Part shown: positions 22,166 to 35,000 of the stretch, in pieces | How the letters are laid out: the number at the start of each line of letters is the position of its first letter | How positions within the stretch are numbered: position 1 is the first letter of the stretch | Source: Periplaneta americana | Taxonomy: Eukaryota; Arthropoda; Insecta; Blattodea; Blattidae | Reading direction: 5' to 3' | Assembly: GCF_040183065.1 (NCBI RefSeq) | Contig: NC_091117.1 | Span: 113,125,001 to 113,189,000, forward strand | DNA length: 64,000 nucleotides | Notes under the pieces: model-generated | What the model was told of the DNA's origin: nothing | Databases searched by the model: none | The model's input: the letters and a program-made list of their open reading frames with translations, nothing else | Translations under genes and position numbers: made by a program

Positions 22166-22302
22166 CCACAGAATTCTTCCACTAGAACAGTACATCCATT
22201 CAATGTCAAAATCTTTCTTCAACAAACTTCCTGGTGTTCCTGGAGCTGTGACATATAACATTGGAGCAAGATCTTGTCAGCCATCCCGACTTAAAATTTG
22301 AG
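22166..22302 (+). pseudogene. 3' coding end of a Jockey-like non-LTR element, fragment
   Basis: The plus strand encodes ILPLEQYIHSMSKSFFNKLP and then GAVTYNIGARSCQPSR. This is identical or nearly so to the ORF2 C-terminus of the Jockey element at 56440-56575. It is fused directly to the R1 repeat at about 22165, without an A-tail on that side, and then leaves homology after SRLKI. Confidence 0.8.
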
Positions 22303-24249
22303 GAAATTTGAACAAACTCGAAAACTCCAGGATGATGCAAAACAATAATATATTGTAACAGGTATTTACTTTGTATTTATTTAAACTGTCCTTCCTGACA
22401 TACAAATACGTAACTGATAAGTAATAAGTGTTTTATAGAACACAATACGTAGGGTACCTACAACGTGGATTATTGGTTATGACTGAGTTAAGATTTTCTC
22501 TTCGTCTTTAGGGAATCTGAAGAACGACAAATTTGGAGATTTAAACTTGTTGTTACTGCAATTTTCGTCATTGCACACATTGCCTTTATTCCAACGCATG
22601 ATTAAAACGTTATTATAACATCTCGCATCCCTTTAAAGCACGTGCTGGCTGTATCAACCCTATGACCAGTGCCTTGCCTGCCGCTTGTTCGCTAGTGTCG
22701 CGACAGTAGCCCTCTAGCGGCAGGCAAGTTAAAAGTGTGCACACGACATATGATAACACATCAGAAAACGGGTTTTGCGTAATTTATTTTATATGTTTAT
22801 GCTATACAATAAGTGTATATGGTTCTTATTAATTCTACTTTAGAATCATGGTAGAATTTCACACGCAGTCAATCTGCAAGTTTCAGAAGCTGGGAATAAA
22901 CGTAATTCTTTCTGCTCCTTACAACTGAATCATGACCCTGATCACGTATCATGGTTTGAAATAATATAATTGTTCGTGCGAGGTCGGTTAATTCAGTTCA
23001 TTCCTAAATATATTTATGAATCATTGGAACTTTGTATTTCCTGTGAAAAGAGTAAAAATTAGTAGCTTCAAAATATTTTCTGCAATAATTTGCATGACTG
23101 TTATTGGTGTTGATTTTACATTCCCAGTAATTATTTGAGCCGTTCAGTGCAGAAGTGGTGTAAGTCAAAATCAGGTAATGAGGTTTAAAGTAAAAATTCT
23201 GTAAAATACATCGCGTGGTGAACGCCTCTCCCTATTTCCTGTGAAATTAACGATTTTGCATACCGCAAATTGGAGTAAACTCGGCCGCTGAGGTAAACTT
23301 GAAAATAAAGAAAAGGGGAGGATTTAAGCATTAATATGAAGTTCATTATTTTTTCATTTCTTAAGAACCGGTATTTTCTTTATTATTTTGAGTCACAAAT
23401 AGTGCTGATGTTATGGTTTAAATTTTTATGGCAAGTTTACCGCATTTTACATTACATTTCCAGTTTTCACACATAATGCCTAATTTTAACTTATCCTACC
23501 TATATAATACGTAATTTACATGCACTTACTGTTAATATGACGTAGGTGAGAACAAATAAATGAACACAGAATTTTATTGAAAAAATTGTAACTTCAATTA
23601 ACTCAGAAAATATAGGCCTAATTTTATTTTCAGAGCAGAAGTCGTAGTGTCGCGAATGTTGGCAAAAAAAGTGTTGAAGTTGCGCGACTGTACGTATCAA
23701 GTCCTCACATTGCCGGATGCGCCAGCTGTCAAATGTTGGCATATTTTATACGTATGAGTTGCGTGACTGTATGTATTAGACTGTGGTGGCACCAGAGTTC
23801 GATCAGCTGATCTAGGGCAGAAGCGATATTGGATATGGAAAGGCTAATGTATGTCTAGTGGAATATGAGTGTTTTGGATTGATTTTGGCACATAAAAATT
23901 AGAAATAACGATAATATTTCGTAGGTAGTTACACTTGATGCATATTAATAACCTCACTGCAATGTATTAAAGCGCGATAACATTATTTAATTGTGTTTAT
24001 TTTGGAAAACTTGAGTGCGTGTACGATTTCCTCACTGCCAGCAATTTACCTTTAAAAAAGAGCAGATTTGTGTGTGTTTATTGAATGCGCATCATCACGC
24101 TTACGAATTAAAATACAGAAAAATAAATAGGCCTAGGCCTACTTCAAGTTACCAAATTACACTATTCGTTTCGTGTTCTTGTTTCAGTTTTGCAATCGAA
24201 TCTTCAATAGGTCTCAAGTTATTTCAACAAAGTAACTACAGTGTCCTAT

Positions 24250-24250
<1 letters not shown>
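22303..24250. other. Unassigned DNA with a small hairpin
   Basis: A hairpin with 13-bp arms (CTTGCCTGCCGCT, 22673-22685, and its complement at 22716-22728) stands out; AGCGGCAGGCAAG also occurs near 13946 inside the Harbinger-like element. The sequence TACATCGCGTGGTGAA at 23207-23222 is inverted at about 24526-24541, which may bound an unrecognised element. No gene supported. Confidence 0.4.

Positions 24251-24314
<64 letters not shown>
24251..24314. repeat. (AAT)n microsatellite
   Basis: About 21 tandem AAT units. Confidence 0.95.
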
Positions 24315-25136
24315 TTTAATGTTATATAGCATTCAAGTAGGTATCATGGTGTTAATTTTGCAAGAATTCATGGAGTATAGTAATCCTTTTGCAAAATATT
24401 CACTTCTTGAATAAATCCAGACTGTGTCGATAAATTTCTGATGTGTTGGTGTAGATTCATGTGGCAGACTTATTAAGTTCTCAAGAAATAAAAGAGCCTT
24501 TTTAAATTTAATATAAAAAGCAATATTTCACCACGCGATGTACCCTACGAGATGTGCCCTATCTTAAAAATAGTAATGGCATATAATTGCACCCGCTCGT
24601 CTCCCTCCCACCTTGGAAATACGTCTATGGATGAACTAAAACAGTTATCTAGGTAAAACTAGCGTTGAGGTAGTTCCCGTGATTTCAGAAGTGAAAATTG
24701 TTTAATTTAGAAGGAATTTTTTGTGGATATGCAGTTGATCGTATATGCAAGGCATAACAAACGCCTAAACTAACCAGACCTAACCTGTCTCAGATTCGAA
24801 TGTGCAATGTGTATAAACTGAGTACAAAGGGAATTACCTCTGTGCTAGTTTAACCGAAAATTGAATTACAGCGCCACCAATTTTCAAATCTGTCAAGAAA
24901 ATGGAATCGAAATACTGCTCAATGATCTATAAATTTCGGCGTTGGAGTTTTCTTCATTTTCTTGTCACACTCAGTGAGTTCAGAGGTGCACAAAGCTTGT
25001 GACTGAAGCTTCCAGTTCCACTATGGGTAAAGAAGGAAGAACGATGATGATGATGATGATGATGAGGTAACAATGAAACTGGATGTCTTGTAAATTATAA
25101 TTAAATCGTCACAATAGGCCTTATAAGTAAATATAA

Positions 25137-25197
<61 letters not shown>

Positions 25198-25980
25198 GGT
25201 ACTGTTAAAATGAAAGCTTACAAATGAAGTCATGACACAATAATAATTATTTATATAAAAAATAGAGGAAAATAATATTTCTACGTTATTTCACATAAAT
25301 TGGATATTTATACTGGTTTAAAAACAATTTAAGTAACAGTGTAGGCCTAACATTTTTTCATTTTTATACATTGTATTCCGGTTTTGTTTCAAACCTGAAT
25401 GAAACTGCTCTTGAATCAATTCATGTGCTTATAAATCATCTAGCCTATGTTTTTTTTCTTTACCCACAGCGGAAGGAAAGCAATGCTGATAGAACGCAAT
25501 CGTAAAACAAACTAAAATTTATTACTATACAACATAAAAACAACCAAACATGAGCGTAAGAGTAACAAGGATAAAAACAAATATAAACAGTGAAACGTAA
25601 TCACCTGCATTCCTGTAGTAGTCTACAACAGCAAATAATTGAAGAAACTGGAACTGTCATTCAGTAATCGTCATCTTTGTGAACAACAAATATTAAGCTG
25701 CTATGCTAAAATTGTCAATTAAAAATTCTTGTCTTCGTGATTAGGCCTATTCATATTTACACAATTCATCAAATCTGTACCGACGGAGTTCCTGAAATAT
25801 TTAATTATTCGAGTTAGGACATTAACTTAATCTTGCACACTGTGTGCATTTTGCTTAGGCCTAATAATAAATATTTCAATAAAGAAGGAAATGCATCAAC
25901 TGTTATTATTAAATCGAATATGTGCAAGAATATCAAAATATTGTAACTAGGCCATATCTGGATAGTATGAAAATGCTTAA
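24315..25980. other. Unassigned DNA with microsatellites and a dispersed repeat copy
   Basis: Contains (GAT)n near 25044-25065, the second copy of the GGTAACAATGAAACTGG repeat (25067-25145) and an (AAT)n run (25138-25197). No gene recognised. AT-rich sequence from 25200 to 25980 lies downstream of the P-like transposase stop and may be its 3' end, but no terminal inverted repeat was found. Confidence 0.45.
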
Positions 25981-26001
25981 CCAGATTTATTTTGCACTCA
26001 C

Positions 26002-27681
26002 CTATTGATTCATAAATAAAATTGATTTAGAGAGATTCTGTTTAACTATCTTCTTGTGCAAAGCAATACTGTATGATTTTGCAGTGTGATGACATCTGAT
26101 TTTCACATACAGATTTATTGTCAGATGCATTATTCTTAAAATGTGGTTTTCCGGATATTCGTTGTCTAAAACATGGTCATGTAACTGGGGGAAAAGGATT
26201 GAAGAATTGAGCTGGTCCAGAACTAATTTTTTCGCTTGACTTGCCAAAGATCCTTTTGGAGGCAGACCATTGTTTTCTTTTAACAATAACCTAACTGCCT
26301 TTTCACACCAGCGACATACTGTTATCACATCCTCAGATGGAATATGAAGGCCTCCATTATTTTTCTTCAACAAAAATGACATTCCCTTGCCGTAGTTTTC
26401 ATTTTCATAAAGCGCTTCTTCACAAGTGTCACAATTTATTGTTTTACTAATTTGCTTTACTACATAACCAGCTATGTATGTTACTACATTTTCTGAATAT
26501 TCACTCAGTGCAAATGAAGTGAGGAAAAAGGTGCTATAGAGATCTTCTGCAGGTACCAGTAGATTATTACTGTTGTCATAGCGTATCATATTTCCGAAAC
26601 ACAGGGGATCTTCAGTAACGGGCTCAACATGTGCCTTGCTTGCTCCACACCAAGGTAATAATTGGACATTACTCCTCTCGGTGACGTTCCCAGCATTTTT
26701 ACTCTTTACTTCATTTACAACTAATAAATGTTTGTATGCTGCTTTGAACTGCAGAGCTGTAGGGTTGTTGTTGTGTCCAAGTCTGCTTCGGATTTTATTA
26801 AAAAAGAGTTCTAAATGATCTTGACTGAACTTGTAGGTGGCTAAATAGCTCATCTGATCTGCCTCAATCAAGTCATTGTAAATGTTTCTAACTCCTCGAC
26901 ACAATGACAAAAAACCTATGATTGCAGTTTTTCTTGCTGTCTTATATAAAGGGATGTCATACTGATCTTTCAGCCCTAGCAAATAAGATTCAGCATAATC
27001 CAAAAACTGAAAAGAAATCACTTTATTTCTTTTACACAGAACAGACTTGTATCGCTTGGCAAATTTATTCTTTGAATTAAAAAAATCAAATATTTTATCA
27101 AAGAATAAACAGAACTTTGCTGTTTCCTCTGAACCTTGGAATTCATTAAGACCTAGGTCATTGCAAAGAAATAATAGGGCATTACCAACAGAGGCACTAA
27201 GCATTTGGACAGCAAGCTTAACCTTCATTTTCTGTTGGACATAATTAATGTGACACATTGATACTTTGTTTGCCAAAGTCAATCCTTCAATATCCTGAAT
27301 ATTCTGTAATAGTTCAATAAATTTCCAGCTTATTATTTTGCCATTTTGATTTTTAATAGTTTTTAGTTCACCAAATAAATTTCTAACTAATTTTATCATG
27401 TGGCAAGCATCCAACATGACCTGAATTTTATGTTCACCTATTTCGAAAGATGGATCTAGTGATGTGGAATTTAGACATCTTAAATTTTCAATTTGTTCAT
27501 TCTTTCTTTCCAGCTCTTTTTCCATTAATTTACATTTTTTTCTGGGACTAAGAGCATAGTTGTGCTCTGTTACGACCTGATCAATATTTATTAAAATAGT
27601 ACCACTGTTACTTTCTTCATTTGTTTCATGTTTGTCTGATTCTAATGATCTCTTTAATACTCTACGGGGTGGTTGTTCAAT
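26002..27681 (-). CDS. P-element/THAP9-like transposase, exon 2 (apparently internally deleted)
   Basis: The exon starts after an acceptor (TTTATTTCAG) at 27682 and stays open for 560 codons. It begins with a basic, Ser/Glu-rich linker, then a leucine-zipper-like coiled coil (KLMEKELERKNEQIENL). It passes almost at once to MLDACHMIKLVRNLFGE, the segment that in P and THAP9 transposases carries a catalytic Asp. Further conserved stretches are EGLTLANKVS, KVKLAVQMLSASV, SYLATYKFSQDHLELFFNKIR (near 26850) and a C-terminal RCHH motif. The long region normally between coiled coil and DACHM, including the first catalytic Asp, is missing. This is therefore probably a repressor-like or dead derivative, although the frame is unbroken. 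It joins the THAP exon at 27926 in phase 0. Confidence 0.82.
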   Translation of the reverse strand: MEQPPRRVLKRSLESDKHETNEESNSGTILINIDQVVTEHNYALSPRKKCKLMEKELERKNEQIENLRCLNSTSLDPSFEIGEHKIQVMLDACHMIKLVRNLFGELKTIKNQNGKIISWKFIELLQNIQDIEGLTLANKVSMCHINYVQQKMKVKLAVQMLSASVGNALLFLCNDLGLNEFQGSEETAKFCLFFDKIFDFFNSKNKFAKRYKSVLCKRNKVISFQFLDYAESYLLGLKDQYDIPLYKTARKTAIIGFLSLCRGVRNIYNDLIEADQMSYLATYKFSQDHLELFFNKIRSRLGHNNNPTALQFKAAYKHLLVVNEVKSKNAGNVTERSNVQLLPWCGASKAHVEPVTEDPLCFGNMIRYDNSNNLLVPAEDLYSTFFLTSFALSEYSENVVTYIAGYVVKQISKTINCDTCEEALYENENYGKGMSFLLKKNNGGLHIPSEDVITVCRWCEKAVRLLLKENNGLPPKGSLASQAKKLVLDQLNSSILFPQLHDHVLDNEYPENHILRIMHLTINLYVKIRCHHTAKSYSIALHKKIVKQNLSKSILFMNQ

Positions 27682-27925
27682 CTGAAATAAATTTTAGAAG
27701 TGGTAAGAATTCTGAATGTGGACATACGGGTTCCAACACATAAAAAGCATAAACTTATGAGCATTTTAATTATGATTTGCAAAATATAGACATGGATCTA
27801 TGTTATAAGTTAACTTTCAGTACCGTACTTCACTATAAGTTACAAATAAATGAACATAAAAAACATTATTTTAAAGGTAAAAAATCTAACTAGGCTATGG
27901 CCTTTTAAACTTATTTTGTGATTAC
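27682..27925 (-). other. Predicted intron of the P-like transposase gene
   Basis: Donor AAAG|GTAATC at 27925 and acceptor TTTATTTCAG at 27682. Phase 0 on both sides. The same donor position after the FNFPSHL motif is seen in the fragment at 11145. Confidence 0.7.
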
Positions 27926-28144
27926 CTTTGTGAGATGGGATGGAAAATTAAAAACTGATGGAACTGCGTCAGGTTTCAGTAATTTGTTACCATTAGTCTT
28001 CCAGAAACAAGATTCTATGAAATGAATTGAACAAAGCCTGTGGTGAATTGATGGCATAAATTTATTATAATCCAATAAACTGTTGCCAAGGCGAACTGTC
28101 ATGGCGGACGCGCGCAAGGCTACTACGTAAATCAAATTAAGCAT
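27926..28144 (-). CDS. P-element/THAP9-like transposase, THAP exon (second half of the domain)
   Basis: The frame holds [20 protein letters not shown] (the Cys-x2-His pair of THAP) and [17 protein letters not shown] (AVPTIF-like end), then the donor at 27926. The first half of a THAP domain, with its Cys pair, is absent from the frame. It may lie in an upstream exon, with CAACAG at about 28079 as a possible acceptor, or be lost. The ATG at 28144 and a second ATG (MTVRLGN) are possible starts for a shortened protein. The sequence from 28066 rightwards belongs to the left arm of the giant inverted structure. Confidence 0.7.
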
Positions 28145-28440
28145 GTATGCATGGGAGCCAACACTACACTCCTTAGCGATAGCGATGAGAGAAAAGCTGC
28201 CATCATGTATTTGAAAAGGTAATAAGTTGTAACTGCATTAAATCGTGGACGTAGTTTACAGACAGAACACCAGAGTCGCAGTGTCACTATGCTTTCAGCT
28301 CAAGATACCCGTACGGCAAAGAACTGTACAACAAACAAATTATTACCCGAATAAATGCAAATCCAAAAAATATGTATGAGTATGACAGATATGCAAATTG
28401 TTGCAAAACCAGATCATATAATCCCCAATGACAGGAAAGG
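28066..28440. repeat. Unique outer flank of the giant inverted structure, left
   Basis: Reverse complement of about 46956-47345; base 28141 pairs with 47270. Homology ends abruptly at 28066/47345. It includes the first codons of the THAP exon and its upstream region, so it may hold the element's leader and promoter. Confidence 0.9.
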
Positions 28441-31400
28441 AAATACACTGAGAGCACATAGAGTGGACTGAGAGGACAGAGAAGGGACTGAAAGAACAGA
28501 GCGTAGACTGAGAGGACATAAAGTGGACTAAGAATTCAGACAGGGGAATATGAGTACAGAGAGTGTACTGGTTTGACTGTGAGTGAACTGAGAGGAAGCA
28601 GATGGGACTGAGAGGACAGAGAGTGGACTGAGTGCACATTGAGTGGACTGAGAGGACAGAGAGTGGACTGAGTGCACATTGAGTGGACTGAGAGGACAGA
28701 GAGAGGACTCCAAGCTCAGAGAGGGGACTCAGTGGGCAGAAAATGGACTTAGAGGACAGAGAGTGGACTGAGTGGAACCACATTGGACTAAGATGAGAGA
28801 GAGAGAGTGGACGGAGAAGAAAAAGTAGACTGACAGGACATAGAGTGGACTGAGAGGACATAGAGTAGAGTGACAATTCAGAGAGTGAACTGGTGGGACT
28901 GTGAGCGGACAGAGAAGAACCAGATAGGACTGAGAGGAGAGAGAGTGGGCTCAGAGCACATAGAGTGGACTAAGAGCACATAGAGTGGACTGAGAGGACA
29001 TAGTGTGGACTGAGAGCATATAGAGTGGATTTAGAGCACATAGAGTGGACTGAGAGGACATAGAGTGGACTGAGAGGACATAGAGTGGACTGAGAGGACA
29101 TAGAGTGGACTAAGAGGACATAGAGAGGACTGAGAGGACAGAGAGTGGGCTGAAAGGATATAGAATGGACTAAGAGTACATGGAGTGGCCTGAGACAACA
29201 TTGAGTGGACTGAGAGAACATAGAGTGGACTTGAAGCACAAAGAGTGGACAGAGAGGACAGAGAGTTGACTGAGAGGACATTGAGTGGACTTAGATCACA
29301 TAGAGTGGACTTAGACGACAGAGAGTGGACTGAGAGGACAGAGAGTGGACTGAGAGGACAGAGAGTGGACTTAGAGGACAGTAAGTTGACTGAGAGTGGA
29401 CTGACAGGACAGAGAGTGGACTGCGAGCACATAGAGTGGACTTAAAGGACAGTAAGTTGACTGAGAGTGGACTTAGACGACAGAGAGTGGACTGAGAGGA
29501 CAGAGAGTGGACTGAGAGGACATAGAGTGAACTTAGAGGACAGTAAATTGACTGAGAGTGGACTTAGACAACAGAGAGTGGACTTAGAGCACAAAGAGTG
29601 GACAGAGAGGACAGAGAGTAGACTGAGAGGACATTGAGTGGACTTAGAGAACATAGAGTGGACTTAGACGACAGAGAGTGGACTGAGAGGACAGAGAGTG
29701 GAGTGAGATGACAGAGAATGGACTGAGTGTACATAGAATGGACTGAGAGAACAGAGTGTGGACTGAGAGTACGTAGAGTAGAGTGTGATGACAGAGAATG
29801 GACTGAGCGTACATAGAGTGGACTGAGAGTACATAGAGTGGAGTGAGATGACAGAGAATGAACTGGGTGCACATAGAGTGGACTGAGAGTATATAGATTG
29901 GAGTGAGATGACAGAGAATGGACTGAATGTACCTACAGAGGACTGAGAGTACATAGAGTGGAGTGAGATGACAGAGAATGGACTCAGTGCACATAGAGTG
30001 GACTCAGAGAACAGAGAGTGGACTGAAAGGATATAGAGTAGACTAAGAGGACATGGAGTGGACTGAGTGTACATAGAGTGGACTGAGAGTACATAGAGTG
30101 GAGTGAGATGACAGAGAATGGACTGAGAGCACATAGAGTGGACTGAGAGAACAGAGAGTGGACTGAGAGGACAGAGAGTGGACTCATAGCACATAGAATG
30201 GACTGAGAGAACAGAGAGTGGACTGAGAGGACATAGAGTGGATTGAGAGGACAGAGAGTGGACGTAGAGCACATAGAGAGGACTGAGAGGACAGAGAGTG
30301 GACATAGAGCACATAGAGTGGACAGAGATAACAGAGAGTGGACTGAAAGGATATAGAGTGGACTAAGAGGACATGGAGTGGACTGAGAGTACATAGAGTA
30401 GACCGAGATAACATAAAGTGGACTGAGGTGACAGAATGGACTCAGCACATAGAATGGACTGACAGAACAGAGAGTGGACTGAGAGCAAATAGAGTGGACT
30501 GAGAGGATATAGAGAGGACTTACTGCATATAGAGTGGACTGAGAAGACAGAGTGGACTTAGAGCACATAGAGTGGACTGAGAGCACAGAGAGTGGACTTA
30601 GAGCACAAAGAGTGGACTCAGAGAACAGAGAGTGGACTGAAAGAATATAGAGTGCATTAAGAGGACATGGAGTGGACTGAGAGTACATAGAGTGGGCTGA
30701 GAGCACATAGAGTTGACTAAGAGTACATAGAGTGGGCTGAGAGCACATAGAGTGGACAGAGAGTACATAGAGTGGAGTGAGATGACAGAATGGACTGAGA
30801 GGACATAGAGTGGACTGAGAGAACAGAGAGTGGACTGAGATCACATAGAGTGGACAGAGAGGACATAGAGTGGACATAGAGCACATAGAGTGGACTTAGA
30901 GCACATAGAGTGGACTGAGAACACATATAGTGGACTTAGATTACAGAGAGTAGAATGAGAGTACAGAGAGTGTTCTGAGAGGACATAGAATTAACTTAAA
31001 GCACACAGAGTGGACAGAGAGCACAGAGAGTAGACTGAGAGGACATAGAGTGGACTTAGAGCACATAGAGTGGACTTAGACGACAGAGAGTGGACTGAGA
31101 GGACACAGAGTGAATTGAGGGGACAGAGAGTGGACTGAGAGGACATAGAGTGGACTTAGGGGACAGAGAGTTGACTGAGAGTGGACTGACAGGACAGAGA
31201 GTGGACTGAGAGCACATAGAGTGGATTGAAAGGATATAGAGTGGACTAAGAGGACACAGAGAGGACTGAGAGGACAGAGAGTGGACAGAGAAAACATAGA
31301 GTGGACTAAGAGGACATAGAGAGGACTGAGAAAACAGGGATGGGACTGAGAGGACATAGAGTGGACTGAGAAAACAGGGAGTGGACCCAGAGGACATAGA

Positions 31401-31756
31401 GTGGACTCAGGAGACAGGGAGTGGACTGAGAGGACATAGAGTGGACTGAGAAGACAGGGAGTGGACTGAGAGAACATAGAGTGAAATGAGAAGACAGGGA
31501 GTGGTCTGAGAGGACATAGAGTGGACTGAGAGTACATAGAGTGGACTGAGAAGACAGGGAGTGGACTAAGAGGACATAGAGTGGACTGAGAAGAGAGGGA
31601 GTGGACCGAGAGGACATAGAGTGGACTGAGAAAACAGGGAGTGGACTGAGAGGACATAGAGTCGACTGAGAAGACAGGGAGTGGACTGAGAGGACAGGGA
31701 GTGGACTAAAAGTACACAGAGTGGATTGAGAAGACAGGGAGTGGACAGAGAGGACA
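28441..31756 (-). repeat. 20-bp minisatellite array, left (units read on the minus strand)
   Basis: On the minus strand the array is a tandem run of units such as CCACTCTATGTCCTCTCAGT with many single-base variants. Inner parts alternate with a CCACTCCCTGTCTTCTCAGT type in a 40-bp order. The outermost 280 bp match the right array end almost base for base. Long open frames here (up to 300 codons, minus) are by-products of a stop-poor 20-bp unit. Confidence 0.95.
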
Positions 31757-32046
31757 ATTTCTGCATTTTTTAGAATACTAACTCCTTAATAGACATACTA
31801 ATGTCACATGTTTACACCAGACATGAATTAGGAAAGTTATTCCTTACTTCAAAGTACGGCCTGTTACCATTCCAGTAACGGCATTTATATTTACAAATTC
31901 TACAATTTTTTTTAGCATTTTCTTTATACCTGTACCGGCTGTACCTGTCATTCATAAGAATACATAGATCGAATTATCGAAATAATGTCTTGAGAGTATT
32001 CTAACTATGGCCTGCTGATACGTGCACATGGAACATTATGTTTAGA
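31757..32046. other. Central spacer between the two arrays
   Basis: 290 bases of ordinary AT-rich sequence with no repeat units. I see no gene, terminal inverted repeat or target duplication, so the head-to-head junction is not explained by an obvious insertion. Confidence 0.6.
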
Positions 32047-35000
32047 AAGATTGCCCTCAATGAGTCAGTCCACATTCAGTCCTTTTAGTCCACTATATGT
32101 CCTCTCATTCCATTCTTTCTCCTCTCAGTCCACTCTATATACTCTCAGCCCACTCCATGTCGTCTTAGTACACTCTATATCTTTTCAGTCCACTCTCTGT
32201 TCTCTCAGTCCTCTCTATGTGCTCTAAGTCCACTCTCTGTCCTCTCAGTCCACTCTATGTGCTCTAAGTCCACTCTCCGTTCTCTCAGTCCACTCTATGT
32301 CCTCTCTGTCCACTCTATATGCTCTAAGCCCACTCTATGTCCTCTCAGTCCCCTCTATGTGCTCTTAGTCCACTCTCTGTTCTCTCAGTCCATTCTATGT
32401 GCTCTCTGTCCATTCTGCGTCATCTCAGTCCACTCTAAGTGCTCTCAGTCCACTCTATGTACTCTCAGTCCACTGCATACCTTCTTTGTCCACCCTATAT
32501 CATTTCAGTTCACTCTCAGTCCACTCTATGTCCTCTTAGTCCACTCTATGTCCTCTTAGTCCACTCTATGTCCTCTTAGTCCACTCTATGTGCTCTAAGT
32601 CCACTGTATGTCCTCTCTGTCCATTCTATGTGCTCTCAGTCCACTCTATGTCCTCTGAGTCCACTCCCTGTCTTCTCAGTCCACAGTATGTCCTCTCAGT
32701 ACACTCCCTGTGTTCTCAGTCCACTCTATGTCCTCTCAGTGCTCTCCCTGTGTTCTCAGTCCACTCTATGTCCTCTCAGTCCAATCCCTGTCTTCTCAGT
32801 CCACTCTATGTACTCTTAGACAACTCCCTGTATTCTCAGACCACTCTATGTCTTCTCAGTCCACTACATGTCTTCTCTGTCCACTCTATGTCCTCTTCGT
32901 CCACTCCCTGTATTCTCAGTCCACTCTAATTCCTCTCAGACCAATCTATATAATCTCAGTCCACTCCCTGTCTTCTCAGTCCACTCTAGGTCCTCTCAAT
33001 CCACTCTATATCCTCTGAGAACACTCCGTCTTCTCAGTACACTATATGTCCTCTCAGTCCATTCTATGTCCTCTCAGTCCACTCCCCGTTTTCTCAGTCC
33101 ACTCTATGTCCTATCAGTCCACTCCCTGTCTTCTGAGTCCAGTCTATGTTCTCTCAGTTCACTCCCTGTCCTCTCAGACCACTCTATGTCCTCTTAGTCC
33201 ACTCCCTGTCTTCTCAGTCCACTCTATATCCCCTCCGTCCAGTCTATGTTTTCTTAGTCAACTCCGTTTTCTCAGTCCACTCTATGTCATCTCAGTCACT
33301 CCCTGTTTTCTCATTCCACTCTATGTCCTCTTAGTCCACTCCCTGTCTTCTCAGTCCAATCTATGTCCTCTCAGTCCACTCCATGTCCTCTCAGCCCACT
33401 CCCCATCTTCTCAGTCCACTTTAAGTCCTCTCAGTCCACTCCCTGCCTTCTCAGTCCACTCAATGTCCTCTCAGTCTACTCCCTAAACTCTCAGTCCACT
33501 CTATGTCCTGTCAGTCGACTCTATGTCCTCTCTGTCCACGCCCTGACTTCTCAATCCACTCTATGTCCTCTGAGTCCACTCCATGTTTTCTCAGTCCACT
33601 CTATGTCCTCTTAGCCCACTCTATGTCCTCTCGGTCCACTCTATGTCGTCTTAGTCCACTCTGTGTCCTCTCAGTCCACTCCCAGTCTTCTCAGTCAATT
33701 CTATGTACTGTCAGTCCACTCCCTGTCTTCTCAGTCCACTATAAGTCCTCTCAGTCCACTCCCTGTTTTCTCAGTCCACTCATTGTCCTCTTAGTCTAAT
33801 CCCTGACCTCTCAGAACACTCTATGTCCTCTCAGTCCACGAACTGTATTCTCAGTCCACTCTATGTCCTCTGAGTCAACTCCCTGTCTTCTCACTTCACT
33901 CTATGTCCTCTCAGTACACTCTATGTCCTCTCAGTCCACTCCCTGTCTTCTCAGACCACTCAATGTCTTCTGAGACCACTCCCAGTCTACTCTGTCCACT
34001 CTATGTCCCCTCGGTCAACTACCAGTTTTCTCAGTCCACTCTATGTTCTCTCAGTCCACTCCCTGCTTTCTCAGTCCACTCTATGTCCTCTTTGTCCACT
34101 CCCTGACTTCTCAGGCCACTCTATGTCTTCTTAGTCCACTCCCTGTCTTCTTAGTCCTTTCTATGTCCCTTCTGTTTACTCTATGTCCTCCCAATCCACT
34201 CCCTGTCTTCTCAGTCCACTCTATGTCCTCTCAGTCCACTCCATCTCTTCTCAGTCCACTCTATGTCCTTTGAGTCCACTCCATGTCTTCTCAGTCCACT
34301 CTATGTACTCTCATTCCACTCCCTGCTTTCTCTGTCCACTCTATGTCCTCTCAGTCCACTCCCTGACTTCTCAGTCCACTCTGTGTCCTCTTAGTCCACT
34401 CTATGTCCCCTCAGTCCACTCTATGTCCTTTTAGTCCACCCCCTGTCTTCTCAGTCCACTCTATGTCCTCTCAGTCAACTCTATGTCCTCTCAGACCACT
34501 CCCTGTCTTCTCAGTCCAATCTATGTCCTCTCAGTCCACTCCCTGTCTTCTGAGTCCACTCTATGTCCTCTGAGTCCAATCCCTGTATTCTCAGTCCACT
34601 CTATGTCCTCTCAGTTCCCTCCCTATATTCTCAGGCCAATCTATGTCCTCTCAGTCCACTGCCCGTCTTTTCAGTCCACTCTAAGTCCTCTCTGTCCACT
34701 CCCGGTCTTCTCTGTCCACTCAATGCCCTCTCAGTCTACTCTATGTACTCTCAGTCCACTCTATGTGCACTCACTCCATTCTCTGTCATCTCACTCCACT
34801 CTATGTACTCTCAGTCCACTCTATGTGAACTCAGTCCATTCTCTGTCATCTCACTCCACTCTATGTACTCTCAGTCCACTCTATATACACTCAGACCATT
34901 TTCTGTCATCTCACTCCACTCTATGCACTCTCAGTCCAGTGTATGTGCACTCACTCCATTCTCAGTCATCTCACTCCACTCTATGTACTCTCAGTCCACT

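Noticed and set aside
28343..31766. Long open frames on the minus strand of the left array
   Set aside because: Same by-product of the 20-bp unit; they mirror the right-array frames.
31757..32046. Central spacer as a replication origin or hairpin loop with function
   Set aside because: No palindromes, conserved motifs or repeats could be pointed to in it.
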